NCBI RefSeq assembly: GCF_020034665.1
Contig: NZ_JAIQDI010000002.1
Coordinates: 2,418,001 to 2,482,000, forward strand
Length of the DNA stretch: 64,000 bases
Origin: Niabella beijingensis
Lineage (GTDB): Bacteria; Bacteroidota; Bacteroidia; Chitinophagales; Chitinophagaceae
Reading direction: 5' to 3'
A program made the position numbers and the translations under genes. Below the pieces are notes generated by a model. The model was not told the origin of the DNA. It saw nothing but the letters and a program-made list of their open reading frames with translations, and ran no database searches. Shown piece after piece: positions 42,885-51,997 of this stretch; positions within the stretch are counted from its first letter, which is position 1, and each line of letters opens with the position of its first letter.

Positions 42885-45698
42885 TTAAAGAGAAATTTTA
42901 ACGCCAACAATCAGGGACCTCGGAAGCGGGGATGCACCAAAATCGATCCCGCGCAACAACACATCCGAAGCAGCTACCACTTCCGGATCCAGCCCGCTGT
43001 ACGAGGTGAACGTGAACAGGTTCTCCCCGGTTATATTTACTTTCAGCCCTTTTATAAATGAAGCATTCTTTTTCAGCGGCACATCATAGCTCAATGTCAG
43101 CAGTTTCAGCCGCGTATAGCTTCCGTTCTCCACCCACAGGTCAGAAGCCACTCCGTTAAAAGACGGATCACCATAGGCAGCCCTGCTCAGTTTCCCATCG
43201 CCCGGTGCTGACTCAGATTGCCAGCGACCTGCAACAGCGGTGGACTGATTGGAATAATCGCTCATTAAATGCATTTGCTGGTTAAAGCTGTTATAGATAT
43301 CCTGACCATAAGAGAACGTAAATCTTGCTTCGAGCGATAATCGTTTATAACTCCAGTAAGACCCGAAACCACCAAAGAGATCCGGCAACGGACTGCCGAT
43401 AACCTGCCGGTCGTTTGCGTTGATCTTACCATCCCCGTTGATGTCTTCTATAATATAGTCACCCGGCTTGTAATCGGTTCCGTCGGATTTTTTCAGGTTC
43501 ACCTCTGCAGCCGACCGGAATACGCCTTTGATACGGTATCCGTAAAACGAGCCGATGCTTTCCGATTCCCGGGCAATGCCGCTCACATTTCCCAGTGTTC
43601 GTATGATATCCCCGTTATAGAGTTTCTTTACCTTATTGTTCAGCGTGGAAGCATTTCCATAAACTACCCAGGAAAACTTGCTTCCATCGATCACCTTTGC
43701 ATTCAGCGATAATTCGATTCCTTTTGAAGCGATCTTTCCGCTGTTTTCAAACTGGGGGTCCATTCCCAGCTCCACGGGATAGTTGCGGTAGGTGATCAGG
43801 TTATCGGTCACCCGTTGGTAGTAGCCCGCATCAACTTCAAGCCGCTTCTTAAAAAGGCTGAACCGGATTCCGGCGTCAACGGCGTCCGTAACTTCCGGCC
43901 GTATATTTTCATTGCCAACATTACCAAGGTAAACACCGCCATATCCGAAATAGCTGACGGAGTAATATAAATTATCCTGATAATAACCCCGCACATCATA
44001 ATTCCCCGTTCTTCCGAATCCTGCGCGCAGCGCGATATTATGAGGTCCGGAACGGTCCAGCAGATCCAGCAGCAATTTGCCGCCGCCATAGAGCCCCCAC
44101 CGGCCTCCGGCCCCGAAATTGGAGGAACCTTCAGCGGACACATTCGCGGCAACATACAACCAGTTCCACAGATCTACATTTCCGGAAAAGTAAAACCGGC
44201 TGAGATTGGAACGGAAGCGGACATTTGAAGCACTGTCCACGACCCCCTGTTTCAGGGTTTCATAATCATCCGTTCCGGCGTTCACCTTTCGGCCAAAAAG
44301 CGCCTTATCTTCATAGGTCTCTACCCAGGCGCCCAGCTGACCATTGTATTGAATGGCCGGCGCCCATCGCCCGGATTTATTCAGGAAAGAATTCCAGATC
44401 AGCGTAAACTCACTGGAGTTCCGGTTGGAGTTCTGCCGGATCCGGTATTCATCCGCTACAATACCCAGCGCAGGCCGGTACTGGCTTTCTTTCATATTAT
44501 AATACCCTACCGATAACGACGAATTCAGCACCAGTGTCTTGTCGATATGCCATTTCGCTGCAATGACCCCATCTACCCGGTTCTCTTCATTCTTATTCTT
44601 CATACAATCCACAAGTGCCCAGGGGTTACTTTTGCCCAGCACGTCAACATCGGCCAGCAGGTTGGTGCGCACATCTTCACTGTTGTACGCTTCTTTGCCT
44701 AAAAAGGGCGCCTTTGATGCGGCAACAAATAACGGATGTATCCCCCAGTCTGTTCCCTCTTCCAGGTAACGGGATCCTGTATTCGAATAGCTGAGGTTAT
44801 TGCTGATCTCAAACTTCTGCGACAGGTGGTAGTCCAGGTTAAAGCGCATGGTCGTGCGTTTAAAATTAGCCCCTTCCAGTGTTTCATCTTTTCCGGTGTA
44901 CCCGATACTGAACATATAATTGGCATCTGCAGACCCGCCCTTTAATTTAATGTGATAATCATTATACCTTGCCGGGCGGTCGATCATCCTGATCCAATCC
45001 GTTTGCTGGTTGTATTGCGTCAGCGCAGGATTAAAGACCGGGTTGGCAGCCACCTCTTCCGGCGTGGCCCCGTTCTCCGTCAGGTAATGCTGCAGGTAAT
45101 TTTTAAACTGTGTTCCGTCCATATGGTCAATATCGTACCGGGCCCGCATAAACCCGGTATTGGCGGTCACATCGATCGTGGTTCCGCCGAATGTACCGCG
45201 GTCCGTTGCTAAAAAAACGGCGCCGTTCGCTCCTCTTCCGCCAAGGGCAGAGAGGTCCGCAGCATCCTTTAATACACTCACCGACCGGATATCATGAATG
45301 TTCAGAAATCCGAACCGGGTTGGCTCATATGTCGAAAGAAAGGGAGTCAGGGACCTGTTATACTTAACGGGCAGTCCGTCAATATATATCTGCGGACCGG
45401 CACTCAGATTGACCGTATTAATTCCCCTGATCATCAGTTGCGGGGCAGCCCCGATGGAACCGGACTCCGTAACATGGATGCCCTCATTTCCGGATAATAA
45501 TTCCGCAAAGGAGATCGCATCATTTTGTTCAGGGAGTTTTACCACCGGAACCGAATCCAGGATCCCCAGTTTATCAATTCCCGTCACCTTCGAAGTATCA
45601 CGATGGGCCTCCTGGGCATTTGCACTCCACGAGCCCGCTACAAGCATGAAGATGCCTGCCCATTTGAAAAGTTTCAGATCGTTCGAATTCTCTTTCAT
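42885..45698 (-). CDS. SusC/RagA-family TonB receptor 2, lacking the N-terminal carboxypeptidase-like domain
   Basis: 937 residues from the ATG at 45698; a TTG two codons earlier is less likely. A signal peptide (ending WSANAQ) is followed almost directly by the plug: AISFAELLSGNEGIHVTESG, MIRGINTVNLSAGPQIYIDG, SVSVLKDAADLSALGGRGAN. The CarboxypepD_reg domain found at the N-terminus of most SusC proteins, including SusC1 in this locus, is absent. The barrel ends LIVGVKISL. With SusD2 it would import sialylated or desialylated oligosaccharides using TonB energy. It starts 17 bp after the stop of FAS1-B. Confidence 0.92.
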   Translation of the reverse strand: MKENSNDLKLFKWAGIFMLVAGSWSANAQEAHRDTSKVTGIDKLGILDSVPVVKLPEQNDAISFAELLSGNEGIHVTESGSIGAAPQLMIRGINTVNLSAGPQIYIDGLPVKYNRSLTPFLSTYEPTRFGFLNIHDIRSVSVLKDAADLSALGGRGANGAVFLATDRGTFGGTTIDVTANTGFMRARYDIDHMDGTQFKNYLQHYLTENGATPEEVAANPVFNPALTQYNQQTDWIRMIDRPARYNDYHIKLKGGSADANYMFSIGYTGKDETLEGANFKRTTMRFNLDYHLSQKFEISNNLSYSNTGSRYLEEGTDWGIHPLFVAASKAPFLGKEAYNSEDVRTNLLADVDVLGKSNPWALVDCMKNKNEENRVDGVIAAKWHIDKTLVLNSSLSVGYYNMKESQYRPALGIVADEYRIRQNSNRNSSEFTLIWNSFLNKSGRWAPAIQYNGQLGAWVETYEDKALFGRKVNAGTDDYETLKQGVVDSASNVRFRSNLSRFYFSGNVDLWNWLYVAANVSAEGSSNFGAGGRWGLYGGGKLLLDLLDRSGPHNIALRAGFGRTGNYDVRGYYQDNLYYSVSYFGYGGVYLGNVGNENIRPEVTDAVDAGIRFSLFKKRLEVDAGYYQRVTDNLITYRNYPVELGMDPQFENSGKIASKGIELSLNAKVIDGSKFSWVVYGNASTLNNKVKKLYNGDIIRTLGNVSGIARESESIGSFYGYRIKGVFRSAAEVNLKKSDGTDYKPGDYIIEDINGDGKINANDRQVIGSPLPDLFGGFGSYWSYKRLSLEARFTFSYGQDIYNSFNQQMHLMSDYSNQSTAVAGRWQSESAPGDGKLSRAAYGDPSFNGVASDLWVENGSYTRLKLLTLSYDVPLKKNASFIKGLKVNITGENLFTFTSYSGLDPEVVAASDVLLRGIDFGASPLPRSLIVGVKISL

Positions 45699-45715
45699 TA
45701 GCAATGTTTAATTAA

Positions 45716-47176
45716 TCATTTTATCGGAATCAGTTCCAGCATATCACACAGCAGGTCGCAGCAATAGGAAGGACTGGAGTTGGAGCCGAACCCGGCAAAG
45801 GCAAAATAAAGCGTCACATCCGATCTTTCGGCAACCGTAACTTCCCCGCAGTTATTATAGGAAAGATAGTTCCATTCCTCAAACGCGCCATCAGCCTTGG
45901 CCATATTCACCATCTCATGAACGACGGTATTATTGTAGATCACAATGTATTTACCCCGGGTACCTCCTCCCCGGTGGATCATCCGGATCCGGTACCTGCC
46001 GGCCGGCACATCCGGCACAGTCATGTAAAAATAATCCCCCACCTGGGTGGCATTGAATGCCACAATCTTTCCCTCCTTATTCTGATGATAGCTTTGGGTA
46101 CCGGTATTGAGGGTAATGGTAGCAGGCGCCACGGTAAATATATTCTGTGCCCCGTAGGGACTGCCGGGCGGATACAGGTTGAACCGGATGGTGGCCGGTA
46201 CGGCATCCACGATCTCAAGCAGGGTATCCAGTGTGTGAAAAATACCATTATTGCAAACCTGGTCAATACCCCAGGTTTTGCTCTGACTGAAAGGGTATAC
46301 TTCGTTGATAAAATACCGGCCGAACTGATCCACATTAAAACTTAATGCCTGCCGTTCCAGCAGCGGATAAAAACGCTTCCCGGCCATCAGGTTCAGAAAA
46401 TAGCCGGAATCCGGAACAATATGATATTTCACCCATTCCTCCAGATCGGGAAGGGCCTCTTTGGAAAAGTTGGATTTGGCCAGCGCCTGATCCGATTCCA
46501 CAAAAAGCGTGATGATGCTGTCCTTCAGGTACCGGGTATAACCGGTCTCATCAAAAATATCCAGCATCGTATTATATTGTCCGCTCTGTTTTAATGTTTC
46601 ATATACATTGCTGAAAGGTGGTTTCAGCACATTATCGACGATATCAATATAGCCGTTGGTCAGTTCGATATTGCTTTCCAGAATTGTTGTTGTATTGTTC
46701 AGCCGGACCGCATTATATGAATCACTGATATCAGCAATAAGATACTTGTTCTGATAAACGGTGGGAGCCGGCAACGGGCCAAACTCAAATTCATTGGAAT
46801 TGATCTTCTGGTTCAATAAATGGTACCGGAAATAGCTCAGCCAAAAATCTTTGCTCCGGTCCTGTACCGATGATACCGGTGTGCCTTCCGCGCTCAGGTT
46901 TTTAAACAGCGCGTTAAAAGCCGCATTGTTGGGTGCAAATACCGTGTAGGCTCCTGCGGTCTTTAGCAGGTTCCTCTGGCCTACATAGTCGATCAGTTCC
47001 TTGAAGACACTCAGGTCTTCCCGCTTATCGATGTAATCCATGATCTGGATCTCATCATCGGAATCGTACCGTGCCCCGGACAGCTCCCGGTTGCAGGAAT
47101 AGGATGCTGCCAAGCAGATCAGCAGGCCTATTAAAACAGAAATCCTGTGCATATCCTTAAGTTTAATAATTTTCAT
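45716..47176 (-). CDS. FAS1 (fasciclin)-domain lipoprotein B
   Basis: 486 residues. The signal peptide ends near AASYSC (probable lipidated Cys). Two FAS1 domains follow (about 45-190 and 195-310), shown by LKTAGAYTVFAPNNAAFNAL, FWLSYFRYHLLNQKINSNEF and YLKDSIITLFVESDQALAKS. The C-terminal part (about 315-486) is a separate beta-rich domain (RFNLYPPGSPYG, RYRIRMIHRGGGTRGKYIV), perhaps carbohydrate-binding. The start codon overlaps the SusD1 stop by 1 bp (TAATG), implying coupling. It probably acts with SusC2/SusD2 at the surface; FAS1 modules mediate adhesion or protein binding in other systems. Confidence 0.85.
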   Translation of the reverse strand: MKIIKLKDMHRISVLIGLLICLAASYSCNRELSGARYDSDDEIQIMDYIDKREDLSVFKELIDYVGQRNLLKTAGAYTVFAPNNAAFNALFKNLSAEGTPVSSVQDRSKDFWLSYFRYHLLNQKINSNEFEFGPLPAPTVYQNKYLIADISDSYNAVRLNNTTTILESNIELTNGYIDIVDNVLKPPFSNVYETLKQSGQYNTMLDIFDETGYTRYLKDSIITLFVESDQALAKSNFSKEALPDLEEWVKYHIVPDSGYFLNLMAGKRFYPLLERQALSFNVDQFGRYFINEVYPFSQSKTWGIDQVCNNGIFHTLDTLLEIVDAVPATIRFNLYPPGSPYGAQNIFTVAPATITLNTGTQSYHQNKEGKIVAFNATQVGDYFYMTVPDVPAGRYRIRMIHRGGGTRGKYIVIYNNTVVHEMVNMAKADGAFEEWNYLSYNNCGEVTVAERSDVTLYFAFAGFGSNSSPSYCCDLLCDMLELIPIK

Positions 47177-48729
47177 TATCGGTTTTTATAGTATTCCTTT
47201 TGAACCAGGGAGGGATTGTTCTCTATTTCGGTTTTATTGTACGGCAAAAACCAGCTTTCCGGATTCAGCAGCCGTGCCCTGATCACCTGGTAGGAATATC
47301 CCATTGAATTATTGGTGGCAGATTTTGTCAGCAATACATCTGCGAATCCCGGCCTTCTTGCAATTCGGACCGCCGCAAACCATTCTTTTCCTTCAAAACC
47401 GAGCTCTGCTTCCCGCTCCATTAAGAGCCGGGAGAAAAATTCGGCGCCCTCTCCCGATTCGCCGGTCGACAGCAAAGGAATATTACAATGCTGGCGGATC
47501 AGGTTGAGCATCTGCTCTGCTTCCGGATACCGATTCAGCATGGCATAGGCTTCCGCTTTCATAAAAAGTATTTCCCGGTACCTGTAAAGAATATAATTGA
47601 CCAGGCGGCGGTCGTTCGGCGGGCGGTACGACTGCTGATACGCTTCCTGACCCAAAAATTTATACACCTCCCAACCCGATCCGAAACTGCCGGAAACATT
47701 ACTGCTCCTGCGGTATGCGGAAAAATCCTTATACCGTATGGTATCCGAGCTGGTATATTCGGGCAATGTTGTAGGATACAATACTTCCTCGTTTGCCAGC
47801 TGAACGTTCACGGAGTTCGCCAGGTACATCGTACCTGCAGTTGCCGGACCCGAATAATAGGCAAACCAGCCGTACAACGGCGAGGCCGGGCCTGTAGGCT
47901 TGTATTGCAATTCAAAGATGCTTTCGGGCGAATTGCCGGGATTGAAAAGGGTATACCATTCAAAGGGTCCGACCAGCAGGGATTCATACTGCTGATCGAG
48001 CGGAGCGCAAAGATTCAAAACGCCCTGGTAATCATTTCTCCAGAGTTTCACATCGGCCCATAAAGCCCTTACCGCATTTTTTGTTACGCGTCCATACTTT
48101 TTGTCCGCGTCGTCAAATGTATCCGGGCACTGGTTGAGCGCTGCTTCCAGATCCGATTCAATAAAATCCAGTACCTCGCTTTCAGAAGTAGCGGCGGTGT
48201 TTACCTGCTGGTTGTCCGATTCATACGGTTCTTTGATAAGCGGTACTTCCCTAAACGCCCGTACCAGATAAAAATAATTCAATGCCCTTAAAGCATGCGC
48301 CTCTCCCAGCATGCTGTTCAGTTCCGGCTCTTTAAAAGTAGGATCAGCACTGAGTGCCAGGGGGGCATTTTTTATAAACGTATTGATCCAGCCGATGGAT
48401 TTGTAAACGCTGGACCAGGACAACAAGCCGTTATCCGGGTACAGATCCTGTGAAAGGAACTGCCGGTGATCTGCCGTAAATGCATCACCCGATCCCGGCT
48501 TGTACAGGGCCGACCGGATATCCCCCCAGACATGAAAAGAGGAAGCGTTACTTTGAATGGAGGTATAAAGTCCGACAAGCGAAGCATAGACCTGGTCGCG
48601 GTTCTGCCAGAATTCACTGTGCACCAGGTTATCCGGCTGATCCACTTCCAGGATCTTATTGCAGGACAAAAAGCTGCCTGTCATTGCGAGGACCACCGCC
48701 AGTAAACCTGATTTTAATTTTGTATTCAT
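47176..48729 (-). CDS. SusD/RagB-family lipoprotein 1
   Basis: 517 residues from the ATG at 48729 (a TTG at 48738 would add three residues). A lipoprotein signal ends FLSCNK. The N-terminal SusD-like part and the C-terminal RagB part (EREAELGFEGKEWFAAVRIA) are clear. It would bind glycans above the SusC1 channel. It follows SusC1 by 24 bp and is coupled to FAS1-B through a TAATG overlap. Confidence 0.93.
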   Translation of the reverse strand: MNTKLKSGLLAVVLAMTGSFLSCNKILEVDQPDNLVHSEFWQNRDQVYASLVGLYTSIQSNASSFHVWGDIRSALYKPGSGDAFTADHRQFLSQDLYPDNGLLSWSSVYKSIGWINTFIKNAPLALSADPTFKEPELNSMLGEAHALRALNYFYLVRAFREVPLIKEPYESDNQQVNTAATSESEVLDFIESDLEAALNQCPDTFDDADKKYGRVTKNAVRALWADVKLWRNDYQGVLNLCAPLDQQYESLLVGPFEWYTLFNPGNSPESIFELQYKPTGPASPLYGWFAYYSGPATAGTMYLANSVNVQLANEEVLYPTTLPEYTSSDTIRYKDFSAYRRSSNVSGSFGSGWEVYKFLGQEAYQQSYRPPNDRRLVNYILYRYREILFMKAEAYAMLNRYPEAEQMLNLIRQHCNIPLLSTGESGEGAEFFSRLLMEREAELGFEGKEWFAAVRIARRPGFADVLLTKSATNNSMGYSYQVIRARLLNPESWFLPYNKTEIENNPSLVQKEYYKNR

Positions 48730-48753
48730 ATCGTACAATTGACTGCCAAAATT

Positions 48754-51700
48754 TTAAAAAGAAAGATTTAATCCCACGGTGAACTGCCGCGCGGGAGCAG
48801 TGGCGCTGTTATCAATACCAAACAAGGCCACACTTCCTGTAATGGGTACTTCGGGATCGAGCCCTTTATAATGTGTCCAGGTATAAAGGTTATAACCCGT
48901 TACAAAAAATCCCAGTTGCTGAATGCCCAAACCCAGTTTCTGGATGAACCGCTTACCGGCGTTGTAGGTCAGTGATACTGTCTTCAGGCGCAGGTAGGAA
49001 CCATCCTCCACCCAGCGGGTGGATGCCGCGCTGTTGTGTTCATTATCCGGCTGTGCACGTGGCATATCCGTTACGTCGCCCTGTCTTCTCCACCGCGACA
49101 GGATGGATCTTGACTGGTTGTGTGAATACAGCATCCGCTCCATCGACAACCGCGTGGCGTTGATAATATCATTACCCGTCTGGTACTGCAGGTTAACCGT
49201 AAGGATCCAGTTCTTATAATTAAAAGTGTTGTTCCAGCCGCCAAAGAACAGGGGATTGGCATCGCCGATCTGCACACGGTCCAGTTCATTGATGACGCCA
49301 TCGCCATTCACATCTTCATAGATCATGTCCCCCCCTTTCAGCTGGATACCCGTCACCGATCCAAACCGCATGTATTTTGGAGTGATCCCGTCCGCTTCAT
49401 AGATCACATGACCCGCAGCATCGCGCAAGACAGCATCCTCATCCCTGGAATACACTCCCAGCGCACGGTATCCGTAGAAGCCACCGATCACATCCCCTTC
49501 CTGGAGTTTGGAGGTGAATCCCCACTGGCTGACGCTGAATGCATTTTCATCAAACAATGCAGGAAGTTTCAGCAATTTATTTTTGTTGGTTGCAATATTG
49601 AAGAACGATTTCCACCGGATCTTGTTGTCGCCCCCCTTCAGGATCACGCCGGTGATCCCCAGCTCCCATCCGGAGTTGCGGACCGTTCCGAAGTTGATGT
49701 ATTCCGAGGCGTAACCCAATGTCGAAGACAACCGCTCCTGCAATAAAAGATTATTGGTAGTGCGCGAATAAAAATCGAGCTGCCCGGTCAGCCGGTCTTT
49801 AAAAAGGCTCCAGTCCAGCCCCAGGTTATATTCCGAAGTGCGTTCCTCCCGGATATTGTCGCTTGCAAATTTTGAGGGATAGGTATACGTCTCTCCCAGG
49901 TATCCCGTTCCGGTACCGTACGCAATATCATAAAGATTGTCGATATTAGGCAGGTTGCCGGTAACACCGAAAGCGAAACGCGGTTTAATAAACGTTACCC
50001 ATTTGGCATTTTTCAAAAACGATTCCCGGCCGAGATCCCATGCTGCCCCGATAGCAGGAAATACCGAATAGGGGTTGTCGGCACCGTATCTCGAATCTCC
50101 TTCCGACTTTCCGGTAACCGTCAGGAAATAGCGGTCTTTTAGTGCATAGTGCCCCTGAACAAACATCCCCAGGTATTTACGGGTGCTGTAGGTACCCGTG
50201 GCACTTGAGATGATGGCCGCGGCATCTGCGGACTTCAACTCGGGAGAGGCCCCGTTATAATATTCCAGCGCTGTCGAATTATCACGGTCCAGATTGTAGG
50301 TAAGCACCCCCGTAAAGGTCAGGCGGTGATCACCGCTGCGGATCGCCGACCAGGTCAGGCGGTTGTTATTATTGATCATCAGCTGGTATCCTTCCGTCTG
50401 CATACCTGCATTGTACAGCACTTCATTCGGAATGGCGTCCGTAGCATATCCCGGCAAAAAATATTCATCGGCAGACTCCCTGAAATCAGTGGAGACCTGA
50501 CTCCTGAAGTCCAGGTTTTTGAGGATCTTAAAATCCACGGAGGTAGAGGCCATGAACCGGTTTGCCCGGGTATTATAAGTAGAATAATCGATAATGGCCA
50601 GCGGGTTATAGCGGGAATGCGATGAAACGCCCACATTCCGGTCCACAAAATAGTTCAACCCGTTTTTGGAATAAATCGGGAAATATGCAGGGGTCTGCCG
50701 TGCAAAAAGCATCGGGTTGATATCTGTTGAAGTAATGGGATGGTCCTGTCCCCGTTTATCCGTAAGGGAATTGGTATAGTTCAGATCTGCTGTGATCTTT
50801 AACCGGTCGGACACATTATAGTTCAGGTTGAACCGGGTATTGAAGCGGTCATAACCGGTGCCCTTGGTAGTTCCGTATTGATTGGCATACCCCAGCCCCC
50901 AATAATAATTAAGCCGGTCTCCCCCGCCGCTCAGGGCGCTGTTATACTGCTGATAAAAACCTTTTCTTGTAATGGCATCTACCCAGTCTGTATTGTTATT
51001 AAAGATCCATGCATCCGTCCTGGTAAGATCGCCTCTTAGTTCAGGCAGGGTGGTTCCGTTATCGATACCGCCGGTTGTCTTCTCCAGATAATAGATCCGT
51101 TGTTCGTCGCCGGATAACATCGGGATCGTGCGAGGCACCTCGGTCAGGGTATATTTGGTATTGAATTGAAATTTTGGTTTTCCCTTCTTGCCTCTTTTCG
51201 TCTGAATGACGATCACTCCGTTGGCTCCGCGTGAACCATATAAAGCGGTTGCCGAGGCATCTTTGAGGATATCGATAGATGCGATATCTGAAGGATCCAG
51301 ATCTCCAATAGGGCTGAATCCAAAATCCGTGATACTCGCCACCTTATAATCATTGCCGATAATTTCCGCACCATCAACGATCCATAACGGATCATTCATC
51401 CCCGAAATGCTGGAGATCCCCCGTATCCGGATGCTGGCGGCAGCGCCGGGGTCGCCGCTTGCTGAAACCACCTGTATACCGGGAGCCATACCCTGCAACA
51501 GTTGATCCACACTGGTGACCGGGCTTTTCTCCGCATTACTTAAATCCACGGAAGCAATAGCGCTGGACAGTTCACGCCGGTCTATCGATAAAAAGCCCAG
51601 GTCGGCTTTCTTCTGTACCGTTGCCACCACCTGCACCTCATCCATAGCACCGCTGTCGGCGGCCATGTATACGGTAAAAAAGGATTTATCAGAAAGTGTA

Positions 51701-51975
51701 AATTCCTGCGTTTCATATCCGAGACTGGAAAAGGCGATCCTTGCTGCGCCGGGGGCACTGCGGATCTCAAACTTGCCTTCTTCATTGGTCTTATTTCCCT
51801 TCAGGGCAAGATTATTGGCATTCACCAGCATTACAGATACATCTGTAAGTGGCCGGTTGCCTTTTTTATCATACACGATGCCTCTTATAACGGCCTCTTC
51901 CTGGGCATTCGAAATAAAGCCGGAGAGCATCACGATAAAGATCAGTATCCCTTTTCTTAAAAAGTTATCAAGCAT
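48754..51975 (-). CDS. SusC/RagA-family TonB receptor 1
   Basis: 1073 residues, the normal length. Signal peptide (ending GFISNAQ), CarboxypepD_reg-like domain (about 30-105, IRGIVYDKKGNRPLTDVSVM), plug (about 115-240: LLQGMAPGIQVVSASGDPGA, IRIRGISSISGMNDPLWIVDG, SIDILKDASATALYGSRGAN) and a barrel ending QFTVGLNLSF. It pairs with SusD1 and lies 22 bp after FAS1-A. It would transport sialoglycan-derived oligosaccharides through the outer membrane. Confidence 0.95.
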   Translation of the reverse strand: MLDNFLRKGILIFIVMLSGFISNAQEEAVIRGIVYDKKGNRPLTDVSVMLVNANNLALKGNKTNEEGKFEIRSAPGAARIAFSSLGYETQEFTLSDKSFFTVYMAADSGAMDEVQVVATVQKKADLGFLSIDRRELSSAIASVDLSNAEKSPVTSVDQLLQGMAPGIQVVSASGDPGAAASIRIRGISSISGMNDPLWIVDGAEIIGNDYKVASITDFGFSPIGDLDPSDIASIDILKDASATALYGSRGANGVIVIQTKRGKKGKPKFQFNTKYTLTEVPRTIPMLSGDEQRIYYLEKTTGGIDNGTTLPELRGDLTRTDAWIFNNNTDWVDAITRKGFYQQYNSALSGGGDRLNYYWGLGYANQYGTTKGTGYDRFNTRFNLNYNVSDRLKITADLNYTNSLTDKRGQDHPITSTDINPMLFARQTPAYFPIYSKNGLNYFVDRNVGVSSHSRYNPLAIIDYSTYNTRANRFMASTSVDFKILKNLDFRSQVSTDFRESADEYFLPGYATDAIPNEVLYNAGMQTEGYQLMINNNNRLTWSAIRSGDHRLTFTGVLTYNLDRDNSTALEYYNGASPELKSADAAAIISSATGTYSTRKYLGMFVQGHYALKDRYFLTVTGKSEGDSRYGADNPYSVFPAIGAAWDLGRESFLKNAKWVTFIKPRFAFGVTGNLPNIDNLYDIAYGTGTGYLGETYTYPSKFASDNIREERTSEYNLGLDWSLFKDRLTGQLDFYSRTTNNLLLQERLSSTLGYASEYINFGTVRNSGWELGITGVILKGGDNKIRWKSFFNIATNKNKLLKLPALFDENAFSVSQWGFTSKLQEGDVIGGFYGYRALGVYSRDEDAVLRDAAGHVIYEADGITPKYMRFGSVTGIQLKGGDMIYEDVNGDGVINELDRVQIGDANPLFFGGWNNTFNYKNWILTVNLQYQTGNDIINATRLSMERMLYSHNQSRSILSRWRRQGDVTDMPRAQPDNEHNSAASTRWVEDGSYLRLKTVSLTYNAGKRFIQKLGLGIQQLGFFVTGYNLYTWTHYKGLDPEVPITGSVALFGIDNSATAPARQFTVGLNLSF

Positions 51976-51997
51976 AGCCGTAGCAATCGTTTAGTTT

